DNA from: Flavobacterium sp. KACC 22763 | GTDB taxonomy: Bacteria > Bacteroidota > Bacteroidia > Flavobacteriales > Flavobacteriaceae | Reading direction: 5' to 3' | Assembly (NCBI RefSeq): GCF_028736155.1 | Contig: NZ_CP117879.1 | Location: 4,836,001-4,900,000 of the forward strand | Length of the DNA: 64,000 bases | Shown here: positions 7,902-16,057 of the stretch, one piece after another | How the letters are laid out: each line of letters starts with the position of its first letter | How positions within the stretch are numbered: position 1 is the stretch's first letter | Made by a program: the position numbers and the translations under genes | Notes under the pieces: generated by a model | Told to the model about the DNA's origin: nothing | The model's input: the letters and a program-made list of their open reading frames with translations, nothing else | The model's database searches: none

Positions 7902-9074
7902 ATGAATACAGAAGAATTTGGTTTTGAAACACAAGCCATTAGAACACAATTAGAAAGATCTCAGTATCTAGAGCATTCGGTGCCATTATACTTATCGTCA
8001 AGTTTTATATTTGAAGATGCAGAAGATATGCGAGCTTCGTTTACAGAAGAAAAAGAAAGAAATATTTACAGCCGTTTCAGTAACCCAAATACAACTGAAT
8101 TTGTAGAAAAGATCTGCAAAATGGAAGGAGCTGATTCTGGTTATGCTTTCGCAACGGGAATGGCAGCAGTATATTCTACTTTTGCAGCATTGTTAAATTC
8201 TGGAGATCATATTGTTTCTGCAAGCAGTGTTTTTGGTTCTACTCACGCTTTGTTTATGACTTATTTCCCAAAATGGAACATCGAAACTTCTTATTTTGAA
8301 ATCAATAAGCCGGAAACAATCGAGAGTTTTATTAAGCCAAACACCAAAATATTATACGCCGAATCTCCAACAAATCCAGGAGTTGATGTAATCGATTTAG
8401 AATTGTTAGGAAATATTGCTAAAAAACACAATTTGATTTTAATTATCGACAACTGTTTTGCAACGCCATATTTACAGCAGCCAATTAAATTTGGAGCACA
8501 TTTGGTTATCCATTCAGCAACAAAATTAATTGATGGACAAGGACGTGTTTTAGGTGGAGTAACAGTTGGAGATGCAGAATTAATCAGACAGATTTATTTG
8601 TTTTCAAGAAATACAGGGCCAGCTTTGTCGCCGTTTAATGCTTGGGTTCTTTCAAAAAGTTTAGAAACATTGGCAGTTCGCGTTGACAGACATTGCGAAA
8701 ATGCTTTAAAAGTAGCTGAGTTTTTAGAAAGTCATCCAAATGTAAACAGCGTAAAATATCCGTTCTTGAAATCGCATCCGCAATACGAAATTGCTAAAAA
8801 ACAGATGAAAGCTGGTGGAAACATCATCGCATTTGAAATTAAAGGCGGAATCGAAGCAGGAAGAAAATTCTTGAATTCAATTCAACTTTGTTCGTTATCA
8901 GCAAATATTGGAGATACAAGAACAATTGTTACGCATCCAGCTTCTACAACACACAGCAAATTATCTGAAGAAGATCAATTAGCAGTTGGAATCACACAAG
9001 GTCTTGTTCGTGTTTCTGTTGGTTTAGAAACAGTTGAAGATGTAATTGCAGATTTGAAACAAGCGTTGGCTTAA
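7902..9074 (+). CDS. metZ: O-succinylhomoserine/O-acetylhomoserine sulfhydrylase (MetZ-type)
   Basis: This 390-residue enzyme of the PLP-dependent Cys/Met-metabolism family has YSRFSNPN near residue 55, the cofactor region IIDNCFATPYLQ, PLP lysine in HSATKLIDGQGR, and THPASTTHSKL. The G-Q-G-R after the lysine is typical of MetZ. I chose ATG 7902 because the conserved EFGFETQAIRT begins just behind it and the GTG 13 codons earlier is preceded by low-complexity sequence. With metY in the same window there are two homocysteine-forming sulfhydrylases; which acyl donor each prefers is open. A hairpin terminator follows. Confidence 0.82.
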   Translation: MNTEEFGFETQAIRTQLERSQYLEHSVPLYLSSSFIFEDAEDMRASFTEEKERNIYSRFSNPNTTEFVEKICKMEGADSGYAFATGMAAVYSTFAALLNSGDHIVSASSVFGSTHALFMTYFPKWNIETSYFEINKPETIESFIKPNTKILYAESPTNPGVDVIDLELLGNIAKKHNLILIIDNCFATPYLQQPIKFGAHLVIHSATKLIDGQGRVLGGVTVGDAELIRQIYLFSRNTGPALSPFNAWVLSKSLETLAVRVDRHCENALKVAEFLESHPNVNSVKYPFLKSHPQYEIAKKQMKAGGNIIAFEIKGGIEAGRKFLNSIQLCSLSANIGDTRTIVTHPASTTHSKLSEEDQLAVGITQGLVRVSVGLETVEDVIADLKQALA

Positions 9075-9095
9075 ACATAAAATATAATACTTTTG

Positions 9096-9126
9096 AAGGG
9101 CTATTTTTTTGAGATAGCCCTTTCTT
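9096..9126 (+). terminator. Terminator after metZ
   Basis: Stem AAGGGCTAT / ATAGCCCTT with an 8-base loop, followed by T-rich sequence. Confidence 0.85.
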
Positions 9127-9131
9127 TGTTA

Positions 9132-9163
9132 TTGAAAGAACCACTTTTCTTAATTTAGTTTTG
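9132..9163 (+). promoter_or_regulatory. Promoter of the small hydrolase gene
   Basis: TTG (9132-9134), 21-base spacer and a perfect TAGTTTTG (9156-9163). The expected start of transcription is at or within a few bases of the ATG at 9170, which implies a leaderless message. Confidence 0.65.
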
Positions 9164-9169
9164 CAACAT

Positions 9170-9682
9170 ATGAAAAAACCAAGATTGCTTTTGCTGTCAG
9201 ATTTGTTTGGAGGCAATCCTGAATGGATTCAGAATTATATCGAAATTTTAGAAATTAAATTTGATGTTCAATATTATGATGTTTTAAAATTAGCTCAGAT
9301 TGATTCTTCAAGTGATGAAAAGGAAATCCATAATCAATTTTTGAATGGCGGAATTGAAAAAGCAGTAAATAAATTACTGGATTTTGAAAGGGAAGATGCC
9401 GCAGTTTTAGGTTTTAGCATTGGTGGAACAATTGCTTGGAAAGCTTGCTTAAGAAGTTTAAAAGTTACAGAGTTAGTAGCTGTCTCTTCGACAAGATTGC
9501 GTTTTGAAAATGAAGTTCCCAATTGTAAAATCAAACTTTATTTTGGAGAGAAGGATTCAAATATTCCAAAATATAAATGGTTTTCAGAGCTCAGAATTTC
9601 AAATTTAATTTTTGAAAATCAAGATCATCTTTTGTATCAGGAAAAAGAGAATGCTTTTCTTATTTGTAGTAATTTTTTGTAA
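9170..9682 (+). CDS. Small alpha/beta-hydrolase-like protein
   Basis: A 170-residue protein with a hydrolase-type nucleophile elbow GFSIGG (Ser near residue 83), a later Asp in FGEKDSN and a His in NQDHLLY that can complete a Ser-Asp-His triad. It is short for the fold, so lid elements are missing. No substrate is suggested. I chose ATG 9170 over TTG 9161 because the TTG overlaps the promoter -7 element. Confidence 0.6.
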   Translation: MKKPRLLLLSDLFGGNPEWIQNYIEILEIKFDVQYYDVLKLAQIDSSSDEKEIHNQFLNGGIEKAVNKLLDFEREDAAVLGFSIGGTIAWKACLRSLKVTELVAVSSTRLRFENEVPNCKIKLYFGEKDSNIPKYKWFSELRISNLIFENQDHLLYQEKENAFLICSNFL

Positions 9683-9708
9683 TTAATACTTTAAAAGGTA
9701 TATTTTTG
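9677..9708 (+). promoter_or_regulatory. Promoter of the RDD protein gene
   Basis: TTG (9677-9679), 21-base spacer and TATTTTTG (9701-9708), a perfect TAnnTTTG. It overlaps the stop of the hydrolase gene. Confidence 0.6.
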
Positions 9709-9742
9709 TGGATCTTGAATATTTAATAATCAAAGTGAAAAA

Positions 9743-10249
9743 ATGGCTAATTCTACATATGTGGTGGAAAAGAAATTGTTGACATCTGATCGTGATCGTT
9801 TCTTTAATGGTATTATTGATTTTGTTTTTATTTCAGTAAGCATATTTGTTTTTACGCTTGTGATTGTAATTATGGGTAATGTTTTTCAATGGGATATTTA
9901 TAGTGTTTGGGTAGAAATTATGATAAGCCTTGGGCTAGTAGGGACATATCTTTCTTTTGCAATGCTTTATTATTTGTTTTTAGAAGGTCTTTTTGGAAGA
10001 ACAATTGGGAAAATTGTCACTGGAAGTGTTGTAGTAGATGAAAATGGTTTAAAACCAAGTTTCAGAATTATTTTCGTTAGAACTTTATGTCGTTTAATTC
10101 CTTTTGAAGCATTATCGTTTTTAAGTAAATCGGCAAGATTTTGGCATGACTCTTTTTCTAAAACTTATGTGGTGGAGAAAAAAGATTTAGAACAAGATAT
10201 GGAAAATTTTTATTCTTTAGATTTAATTGGACAAAAGGAAGTAATCTGA
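9743..10249 (+). CDS. RDD family membrane protein
   Basis: This 168-residue inner-membrane protein has two hydrophobic segments near residues 28-48 and 60-82, an Arg-Asp-containing first part (SDRDRFFNGIIDF), and the RDD-typical GRTIGKIVTGSVVVDENG followed by an Arg-rich R-x-L-C-R-LIPFE segment. RDD proteins are poorly characterised; some act in ion or small-molecule transport. It has its own promoter and no clear functional tie to the neighbours. Confidence 0.75.
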   Translation: MANSTYVVEKKLLTSDRDRFFNGIIDFVFISVSIFVFTLVIVIMGNVFQWDIYSVWVEIMISLGLVGTYLSFAMLYYLFLEGLFGRTIGKIVTGSVVVDENGLKPSFRIIFVRTLCRLIPFEALSFLSKSARFWHDSFSKTYVVEKKDLEQDMENFYSLDLIGQKEVI

Positions 10250-10277
10250 TAGATTTAGTAGAATTTAACTTTATTCT

Positions 10278-10309
10278 TTGTGATAGTTCAAACAAAAAGC
10301 ATACTTTTG
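10278..10309 (+). promoter_or_regulatory. Promoter of the Rrf2 regulator gene
   Basis: TTG (10278-10280), 21-base spacer and TACTTTTG (10302-10309), a perfect TAnnTTTG. The predicted leader is about 55 bases. Confidence 0.65.
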
Positions 10310-10371
10310 TTATTCAATAATTTGCAAGAGTTTGATTTGAAATTAAATTCGGCAATCTAAATTTTACATTA

Positions 10372-10782
10372 GTGCTTTCAAAGAAAACAAAATACGGAAT
10401 TAAAGCTTTAACTTATTTAGCAAGACGTGAAAACAATGAACCGGTACAAATAGCTGAAATTGCGAAAAGCGAACATATTTCAATTAAATTTTTAGAAAGT
10501 ATTTTATTGTTGTTAAGAAACTCGGGTTTTCTTGGTGCTAAAAAAGGAAAAGGCGGAGGTTATTATCTGATAAAAGATCCAAAGGATATCAGTATGGCAA
10601 AAGTCTACAGAATTCTAGAAGGTCCAATTGCTTTACTGCCATGCGCGAGTCATAATTTTTACGAAAGATGTGATGACTGCGACGACGAATCAACTTGTGC
10701 GGCACGACGTTTAATGACAGAAGTTCGCGATAATACGCTTAAAATATTAGAAAGTAATTCTTTAGCAGATATTGCGTTTTAA
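10372..10782 (+). CDS. Rrf2 family transcriptional regulator
   Basis: This 136-residue winged-helix regulator starts with the family-typical LSKKTKYGIKALTYLA, read from a GTG codon at 10372. It has the recognition-helix region IAKSEHISIKFLESIL and wing KKGKGGGYYL. The C-terminal half carries a Cys cluster (PCASH, then ERCDDCD and TCAARR) that in Rrf2 proteins can bind Fe-S or sense thiols. It lies next to the sulfate-assimilation operon, whose start has a palindrome placed like a repressor site, so a CymR/IscR-like control of cysteine synthesis is likely but inferred. Confidence 0.88.
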   Translation: MLSKKTKYGIKALTYLARRENNEPVQIAEIAKSEHISIKFLESILLLLRNSGFLGAKKGKGGGYYLIKDPKDISMAKVYRILEGPIALLPCASHNFYERCDDCDDESTCAARRLMTEVRDNTLKILESNSLADIAF

Positions 10783-10803
10783 GAATTAATTGATCCATAA
10801 AAA

Positions 10804-10840
10804 AAAGACCATTTCTGAATTTGAAATGGTCTTTTGTTTT
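10804..10840. terminator. Bidirectional terminator
   Basis: Stem AAAGACCATTT / AAATGGTCTTT with flanking A and T runs can end both the Rrf2 gene and the convergent TSUP gene. Confidence 0.85.
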
Positions 10841-10852
10841 ATTTATGATGTA

Positions 10853-11635
10853 TTAGAAAATCAATTTATAACCTGCTAAGAAAAGCATTACAGCAATCGC
10901 ATTTCTAAGAAACTGATCGGGAACTTTTCCGCTTAACATACTTCCGCAATATATTCCAGGAAGTGATCCCATTAATAATTGTCCTAGCAAACCTAAATCT
11001 AAATTTCCCATTGACGCATGTCCAATTCCAGCAACTAAAGTTAAAGGAACAGCATGTGCGATTTCAGTTCCAACTAAACGAGGTGTTGGTAAAAGTGGAT
11101 AAAGGAAAAATAAAGTCACAGTTCCTAAAGCTCCTGCTCCAATAGAAGTTAAGGTTACAGTTGCTCCTAAAAGTATTCCTATTCCTATTGTCAGCATATT
11201 TTGTGTAGTGCTTTCGCTATGGAATTTATCTCCAGCATGTTTTTGAGAGAACTTTAAAAGCCTTTTTTTGAAAATAATTGCAACAGAGGTAAATAGTAAA
11301 GCCCAACCTAAACTATATTTAATAACGCTATTTATAGTTTCAATATCAGTTTTAATGCTGTTTAAAATCCATAATGTTATTAAAGAAGCGGGTACACTGC
11401 CAAGAGTGAGCCAGCCTGTAATTTTCCAGTTGATATTGCCTTTTTTATTGTGAACAAAAACACCACCTGCTTTAGTGAATGCGGCGTATAATAAATCGGT
11501 TCCTACTGCGGTTGTTGGCGGAATATTAAAATATAATAAAATAGGAGTCATCAATGAGCCTCCGCCAACACCTGTTAATCCGACAATAAAACCAACTACT
11601 AAACCTGCAATTACAAGACCGATCTGAAAATCCAT
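10853..11635 (-). CDS. TSUP family transporter (TauE/SafE type), copy 1
   Basis: A 260-residue, mostly hydrophobic inner-membrane protein with two related halves, as usual for TauE/SafE permeases. The first half has GLTGVGGGSLMTPILL and the second GATVTLTSIGAGALGT. The family moves sulfite, sulfonates or other sulfur oxyanions. Being beside the sulfate-assimilation operon it probably handles sulfate, sulfite or thiosulfate. It is divergent from copy 2 and shares the intergenic region with it. Confidence 0.85.
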   Translation of the reverse strand: MDFQIGLVIAGLVVGFIVGLTGVGGGSLMTPILLYFNIPPTTAVGTDLLYAAFTKAGGVFVHNKKGNINWKITGWLTLGSVPASLITLWILNSIKTDIETINSVIKYSLGWALLFTSVAIIFKKRLLKFSQKHAGDKFHSESTTQNMLTIGIGILLGATVTLTSIGAGALGTVTLFFLYPLLPTPRLVGTEIAHAVPLTLVAGIGHASMGNLDLGLLGQLLMGSLPGIYCGSMLSGKVPDQFLRNAIAVMLFLAGYKLIF

Positions 11636-11858
11636 GAAAAATTATTTGCCGCTAAAATACAACAATTTTATAATAATCCTATCGATTTTATAGAGATTAG
11701 AAAAAGGTATTTAATAAACAAATGTTTTTGATGTATATATTGTTTGAATATCTTGTTATGGAGTGTTATTTGTGAAATTATTCGGCAAAATCTGTAAATC
11801 TCTCTTTTATAATATGCTAAATAGATAGTTTGAGGTTTAAAAAAATAATAATATTGCT
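11636..11858. other. Divergent TSUP intergenic region
   Basis: AT-rich sequence between the two divergent transporter genes. Apart from the promoter and palindrome listed next (11859-11921) I see no gene or strong hairpin here. A leftward promoter for copy 1 must lie here but no clear match stands out. Confidence 0.4.
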
Positions 11859-11887
11859 TTGTAATTTAGAAATAAGTAGTATTTTTG
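11859..11887 (+). promoter_or_regulatory. Promoter of the sulfate-assimilation operon
   Basis: TTG (11859-11861), 18-base spacer and TATTTTTG (11880-11887), a perfect TAnnTTTG. Confidence 0.65.
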
Positions 11888-11894
11888 CAAAGTA

Positions 11895-11921
11895 ATCTAC
11901 TAACCCGATAGGGTAATAGAT
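11895..11921 (+). promoter_or_regulatory. Palindromic operator candidate at the operon start
   Basis: The left half ATCTACTAACCC and right half GGGTAATAGAT surround GATA (11907-11910). The outer 5 bases and the inner ACCC/GGGT pair exactly. It begins about where transcription should start, which suits a repressor. The neighbouring Rrf2 protein is the obvious candidate binder; this is inference. It might instead act as an RNA hairpin. Confidence 0.5.
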
Positions 11922-11951
11922 TTTGGAAACAAATTCAATCATTTTTTTAAT

Positions 11952-12839
11952 ATGGAAAAAGAACTGAAAATAAATACGGCTGATTCTTTTAGAGAAAAGC
12001 TTTGGATTGGAATTCCTGTTGTTTTACTAGTAGGTTTATTATCTGTTTTAATATACAATCATCACGCAGAATTTACGTGGGATGGATTTGTGAATGGTTT
12101 TAATGCAGAGTTTTTAGTGTTTTTAGCCATTGGAGTTTTTGCTCAATTGGTCGACGGAACTTTAGGAATGGGCTATGGAGCGACTTCAACGTCATTTTTA
12201 TTGGCTTACGGAGTTCCGCCAGTGGTAAGCAGTACAGCAGTTCACGTTTCGGAAATGTTTACGACTGGAGCGTCGGCACTTTCTCACCATCGTTTCGGGA
12301 ACATCAATAAAAAACTGGTAAAGCATTTATTGATACCGGGAGTTTTGGGTTCTATTACAGGAGCTTATTTATTGTCTGATGTAATTGATGGAGATGTCAT
12401 CAAACCATTTATCGCAGTTTACATGATTGTTTTGGCAATTATCATTATCAGAAAAGCGTTAAAAAAGAATATTGTAAAAAAGAAAACTAAGAAGTTAGGA
12501 GCCTTAGCAGTTTTCGGCGGATTCATGGATTCAGTTGGAGGTGGAGGCTGGGGGCCAATTGTAACTTCAACTTTATTAGGAAGAGGAAGAAATCCGAGAT
12601 ATACTATTGGTTCGGTAAACGCAGCTGAGTTTGCGATTTCATTTGCAAGTGGAATTACATTCATGCTTTTTGGAGGAATCCACGGATGGCAAGTAATCAT
12701 TGGATTAATTTTAGGAGGGGTAGTTTCAGCGCCTTTAGCGGCTTATTTAGTAAATAAAATCAAAAGAAAACCAATGATGGTTGCTGTTGGGATTCTAATT
12801 ATATTATTGAGTTTAAAAACATTATCTAAATTATTGTAA
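11952..12839 (+). CDS. TSUP family transporter, copy 2, first gene of the sulfate operon
   Basis: This 295-residue permease has one N-terminal membrane segment (about 18-36) before the TSUP core, which shows GTLGMGYGATSTSFLL and, in the second half, FMDSVGGGGWGPIVTSTLLGRG. It is followed after 26 bases by cysH and seems to be the operon's anion transporter; sulfate uptake is the natural guess as no CysTWA/SulP system is in view. Copy 1 is its divergent relative. Confidence 0.87.
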   Translation: MEKELKINTADSFREKLWIGIPVVLLVGLLSVLIYNHHAEFTWDGFVNGFNAEFLVFLAIGVFAQLVDGTLGMGYGATSTSFLLAYGVPPVVSSTAVHVSEMFTTGASALSHHRFGNINKKLVKHLLIPGVLGSITGAYLLSDVIDGDVIKPFIAVYMIVLAIIIIRKALKKNIVKKKTKKLGALAVFGGFMDSVGGGGWGPIVTSTLLGRGRNPRYTIGSVNAAEFAISFASGITFMLFGGIHGWQVIIGLILGGVVSAPLAAYLVNKIKRKPMMVAVGILIILLSLKTLSKLL

Positions 12840-12853
12840 GAGATAATTTTAGA

Positions 12854-12859
12854 AAGGAG
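12854..12859 (+). promoter_or_regulatory. Strong Shine-Dalgarno site before cysH
   Basis: AAGGAG lies 6 bases before ATG 12866. Most starts in this window have only A-rich sequence there, so this one is unusual for Bacteroidota. Confidence 0.6.
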
Positions 12860-12865
12860 AGATTT

Positions 12866-13576
12866 ATGAGTGCGAATATTGTACAAGAATTATTAGAGAA
12901 AACTAAAGATTTTTCGCTTGACGAAACCTTAGTTTTTTTAGCAAAAGAATTTCCAGGAAAAGTAATTTTTTCAACTTCTTTTGGTCAAGAAGATCAGGTA
13001 ATTACCGATTTTATTGCAAAAAGTAACACAGATATTAAGGTGTTTACTTTAGATACAGGAAGATTATTTCAGGAAACGTATGATGTTTTTCATAAGACAT
13101 TAAAAAAATACAAAAGACCAATTGAGGTTTATTTTCCAGAAGCGGCATCAGTAGAAAAACTGTTGCAGGAAAAAGGACCAAACAGCTTTTACGATTCCGT
13201 TGAAAACAGAAAAGAATGCTGTTTTATTCGAAAAGTAGTTCCGTTGAGAAAAGCTTTGGCTGGAAATTCAGTTTGGATTACGGGATTAAGAGCAGAACAA
13301 TCAGAAAACAGACATGATTTAAGTTTGTTTGAATATGACGGAAACTTCGAAATCATCAAATTCAATCCGTTGCTAAAATGGACTTTAGAAGAAGTTGAAG
13401 CGTATTTGTCAGAAAACAATGTTCCTCAAAATGCTTTACACAAACAAGGTTTCGTAAGTATTGGATGTGCACCTTGTACGAGAGCGATTTTCCCTGGTGA
13501 AGATATCAGAGCCGGAAGATGGTGGTGGGAATCAAGCCATAAAGAGTGTGGGCTTCATAGTGCTAAGAAAGAGTAA
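12866..13576 (+). CDS. cysH: Assimilatory APS/PAPS reductase
   Basis: This 236-residue reductase of the CysH family reduces adenylyl sulfate to sulfite with thioredoxin-type reductant. It has the nucleotide loop STSFGQEDQ, paired cysteines Cys118-Cys119 and Cys201-x2-Cys204 that ligate a [4Fe-4S] cluster in APS reductases, and the C-terminal catalytic Cys228 in KECGLH. The Fe-S motif points to APS rather than PAPS, and no cysC (APS kinase) is in the operon. It sits between the transporter and cysD. Confidence 0.93.
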   Translation: MSANIVQELLEKTKDFSLDETLVFLAKEFPGKVIFSTSFGQEDQVITDFIAKSNTDIKVFTLDTGRLFQETYDVFHKTLKKYKRPIEVYFPEAASVEKLLQEKGPNSFYDSVENRKECCFIRKVVPLRKALAGNSVWITGLRAEQSENRHDLSLFEYDGNFEIIKFNPLLKWTLEEVEAYLSENNVPQNALHKQGFVSIGCAPCTRAIFPGEDIRAGRWWWESSHKECGLHSAKKE

Positions 13577-13687
13577 ATCTTTTTTAGTATTAAGACAAAA
13601 GAATTAAGTATTAAGAGAATAACAAAGTTGAAGATTTAGGAAAACTAAAATAAACCTGAAACTTAAAACTTGAAACAAAAAACAAAA

Positions 13688-14587
13688 ATGAGTTCAGTAT
13701 TAAAAACAAACGCTTTAGAGAGTGAAGCGATATACATTTTCAGAGAAGTAATTTCACAGTTTGACAAACCGGTTTTACTTTTCTCAGGAGGAAAAGATTC
13801 TATTACATTGGTGCGTTTAGCGCAAAAAGCATTTTTCCCTGCTAAGATTCCGTTTCCTCTTTTACACGTTGATACGGGACATAATTTCCCTGAAACAATT
13901 GCTTTCAGAGATAAATTGGTAGAAGAATTAGGTTTAGAGCTAATCGTTCGTAATGTTCAGGATGCTATTGATGAAGGAAAAGTAGTTGAAGAAACTGGAA
14001 AATATTCAAGCCGTAACAGCTTGCAGACTACAACACTTTTGGATGCAATTGAAGAATTTAAGTTTGATGCTTGTATTGGTGGTGCGCGTCGTGATGAAGA
14101 AAAAGCAAGAGCTAAAGAACGTATTTTCTCAGTTCGTGATGATTTCGGACAATGGGACGAAAAAAATCAAAGACCTGAATTGTTTGATATCTTAAATGGA
14201 AAAATTGAAAATGGTCAAAACGTTCGTGTTTTCCCAATTTCAAACTGGACAGAATTAGATGTTTGGAGTTATATCGAGAAAGAAAAAATCGAGATTCCGT
14301 CAATCTATTTCTCACATAAAAGAAAAGTTTTTTTGAGAGACGGTTTAATCTGGTCGCATTCTCCTTTTGTGTACCAAGAAGAAGACGAACAAATCGAAGA
14401 AAGAATTGTTCGCTTCAGAACCGTTGGAGATATGAGCTGTACAGCAGCTGTTGAATCTTACGCAGCAACAATCGAAGAAGTAGTTGGAGAAATCAGATCG
14501 TCAACCATTTCTGAAAGAGGAGCCAGAATCGATGACAAACGTTCTGAAGCTGCAATGGAGAAAAGAAAACAGCAAGGATATTTTTAA
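13688..14587 (+). CDS. cysD: Sulfate adenylyltransferase subunit 2
   Basis: The 299-residue PP-loop subunit of ATP sulfurylase. It shows LFSGGKDSITLVRLA near residue 38, HVDTGHNFPET, and CIGGARRDEEKARAKER. It works with the GTPase CysN directly downstream. I chose ATG 13688 rather than the in-frame start 18 bases earlier, as the latter codes only Lys/Gln from a low-complexity spacer. That spacer (13652-13684) is made of repeated GAAACTT-like words. Confidence 0.94.
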   Translation: MSSVLKTNALESEAIYIFREVISQFDKPVLLFSGGKDSITLVRLAQKAFFPAKIPFPLLHVDTGHNFPETIAFRDKLVEELGLELIVRNVQDAIDEGKVVEETGKYSSRNSLQTTTLLDAIEEFKFDACIGGARRDEEKARAKERIFSVRDDFGQWDEKNQRPELFDILNGKIENGQNVRVFPISNWTELDVWSYIEKEKIEIPSIYFSHKRKVFLRDGLIWSHSPFVYQEEDEQIEERIVRFRTVGDMSCTAAVESYAATIEEVVGEIRSSTISERGARIDDKRSEAAMEKRKQQGYF

Positions 14588-14731
14588 TAATTGTTAATTA
14601 TGAATTGTTAATTGTAAATGCAATTCGGGACGAAATTTTAAAAGTAAAAATCAAGAAAACAAAAACATACAGATTTATAAGTTTCGAGAGAACATGAAAC
14701 CTGAAACTTTAAACCTGAAACAATATATAAG

Positions 14732-15976
14732 ATGGACGTTTTAAAAATAGCAACAGCAGGAAGTGTAGATGACGGAAAAAGTACTTTGATCGGAAGATTA
14801 TTGTATGATACAAAATCGTTGACAACTGATAAAATAGAAGCAATCGAAAAAAGCAGTAAACAAAAAGGATACGATTACCTTGATTTTTCTTTGGCAACTG
14901 ACGGATTGGTGGCAGAAAGAGAGCAAGGAATCACGATTGACGTTGCGCATATTTATTTTTCGACTGCAAAGAAAAGTTACATTATTGCCGATACTCCAGG
15001 ACACGTAGAATATACAAGAAACATGGTTACAGGAGCTTCGACTTCTCAGGTTTCTATCATTTTGATCGATGCCAGAAAAGGTGTTATCGAACAGACTTAC
15101 CGTCACTTTTTCATCAATAATTTATTGAGAGTAAAAGAAGTAATCGTTGCCATCAACAAAATGGACTTAGTAGATTATTCAGAAGAAGTTTTCAATAAAA
15201 TCAAAGCTGATTTTGAGGCTTTAAATGCAAAAAGTACTTTCAAAGAGCAAAACGTAAGCTACATTCCGTTAAGTGCAATCAACGGCGGAAACGTTGTGGA
15301 TAAATCGGAAAACATGCCTTGGTACGATGGACAAACGGTTTTAGAACATTTGGAAGGATTACATGCTTCTGATGTTTACGAAGCAGGAAAAGCACGTTTC
15401 CCAGTTCAGACGGTTATTCGTCCTAAAACAGAAGAATACCACGATTTTAGAGGTTACGCAGGAAAATTATACGGAAACTCAATTAAAGTTGGAGATGCTG
15501 TAACAGTTCTTCCATCTTTAACAGAATCAACAGTTACTAAAATTCACTTTTTTGATAAACAATTTGACGAAGCTACAGCAGGTTCTTCAATTACAATCGA
15601 ATTAGAAAATGATATCAATGTAACGAGAGGTGATATGATTGTAAAATCAAGTGAGCTTCCAAAAATTGAAAAAGACATTACCACAACAGTTTGCTGGATG
15701 GACAGTAAAAAACTGGTTGCAGGAACTAAATATTTGGTACAACACAATACCAACAGAGTTTTAGCAAAAGTAGAAAGCATTAAAAATACAATTGCAACAG
15801 ATTACTCAGGAACGACAGAAGCTTCTCAATTGGCTATTAACGAAATTGGAGAAGTAACGATCAAATTAAGCAAACCGTTATATTTTGATTCATACAACGA
15901 AAACAAATCAAACGGAGCTTTCATCTTAATTGATACAGCAACTAACACAACAGCAGGAGTAGGATTCATTCGCTAG
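14732..15976 (+). CDS. cysN: Sulfate adenylyltransferase subunit 1 (GTPase)
   Basis: A 414-residue EF-Tu-like GTPase that drives ATP sulfurylase. The P-loop GSVDDGKSTLIGRL is at residues 10-23, followed by EREQGITIDVAH, DTPGHVEYTRNM and NKMDLVD. The C-terminal beta-barrel domains follow (about 215-414). There is no fused APS kinase domain, in line with an APS-using CysH. The 144-base gap from cysD holds word repeats (GTTAATT words, then GAAACCT words at 14679-14723) directly before the start. Confidence 0.94.
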   Translation: MDVLKIATAGSVDDGKSTLIGRLLYDTKSLTTDKIEAIEKSSKQKGYDYLDFSLATDGLVAEREQGITIDVAHIYFSTAKKSYIIADTPGHVEYTRNMVTGASTSQVSIILIDARKGVIEQTYRHFFINNLLRVKEVIVAINKMDLVDYSEEVFNKIKADFEALNAKSTFKEQNVSYIPLSAINGGNVVDKSENMPWYDGQTVLEHLEGLHASDVYEAGKARFPVQTVIRPKTEEYHDFRGYAGKLYGNSIKVGDAVTVLPSLTESTVTKIHFFDKQFDEATAGSSITIELENDINVTRGDMIVKSSELPKIEKDITTTVCWMDSKKLVAGTKYLVQHNTNRVLAKVESIKNTIATDYSGTTEASQLAINEIGEVTIKLSKPLYFDSYNENKSNGAFILIDTATNTTAGVGFIR

Positions 15977-16050
15977 TTGATAGTTGATGGTTTTTGGTTG
16001 ATAGTTATCTGCCAGCAAACCAACAACCAGCAACTGACAACCAACAACTA
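15975..16050. repeat. Word-repeat inverted spacer before the sulfite reductase
   Basis: The left part repeats AGTTGATAGTTGATGG words and the right part CAACAACC/CAACTGACAACC words, so the two halves are complementary. It ends 7 bases before the ATG at 16058. Confidence 0.7.
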
Positions 16051-16057
16051 AAGAGAA

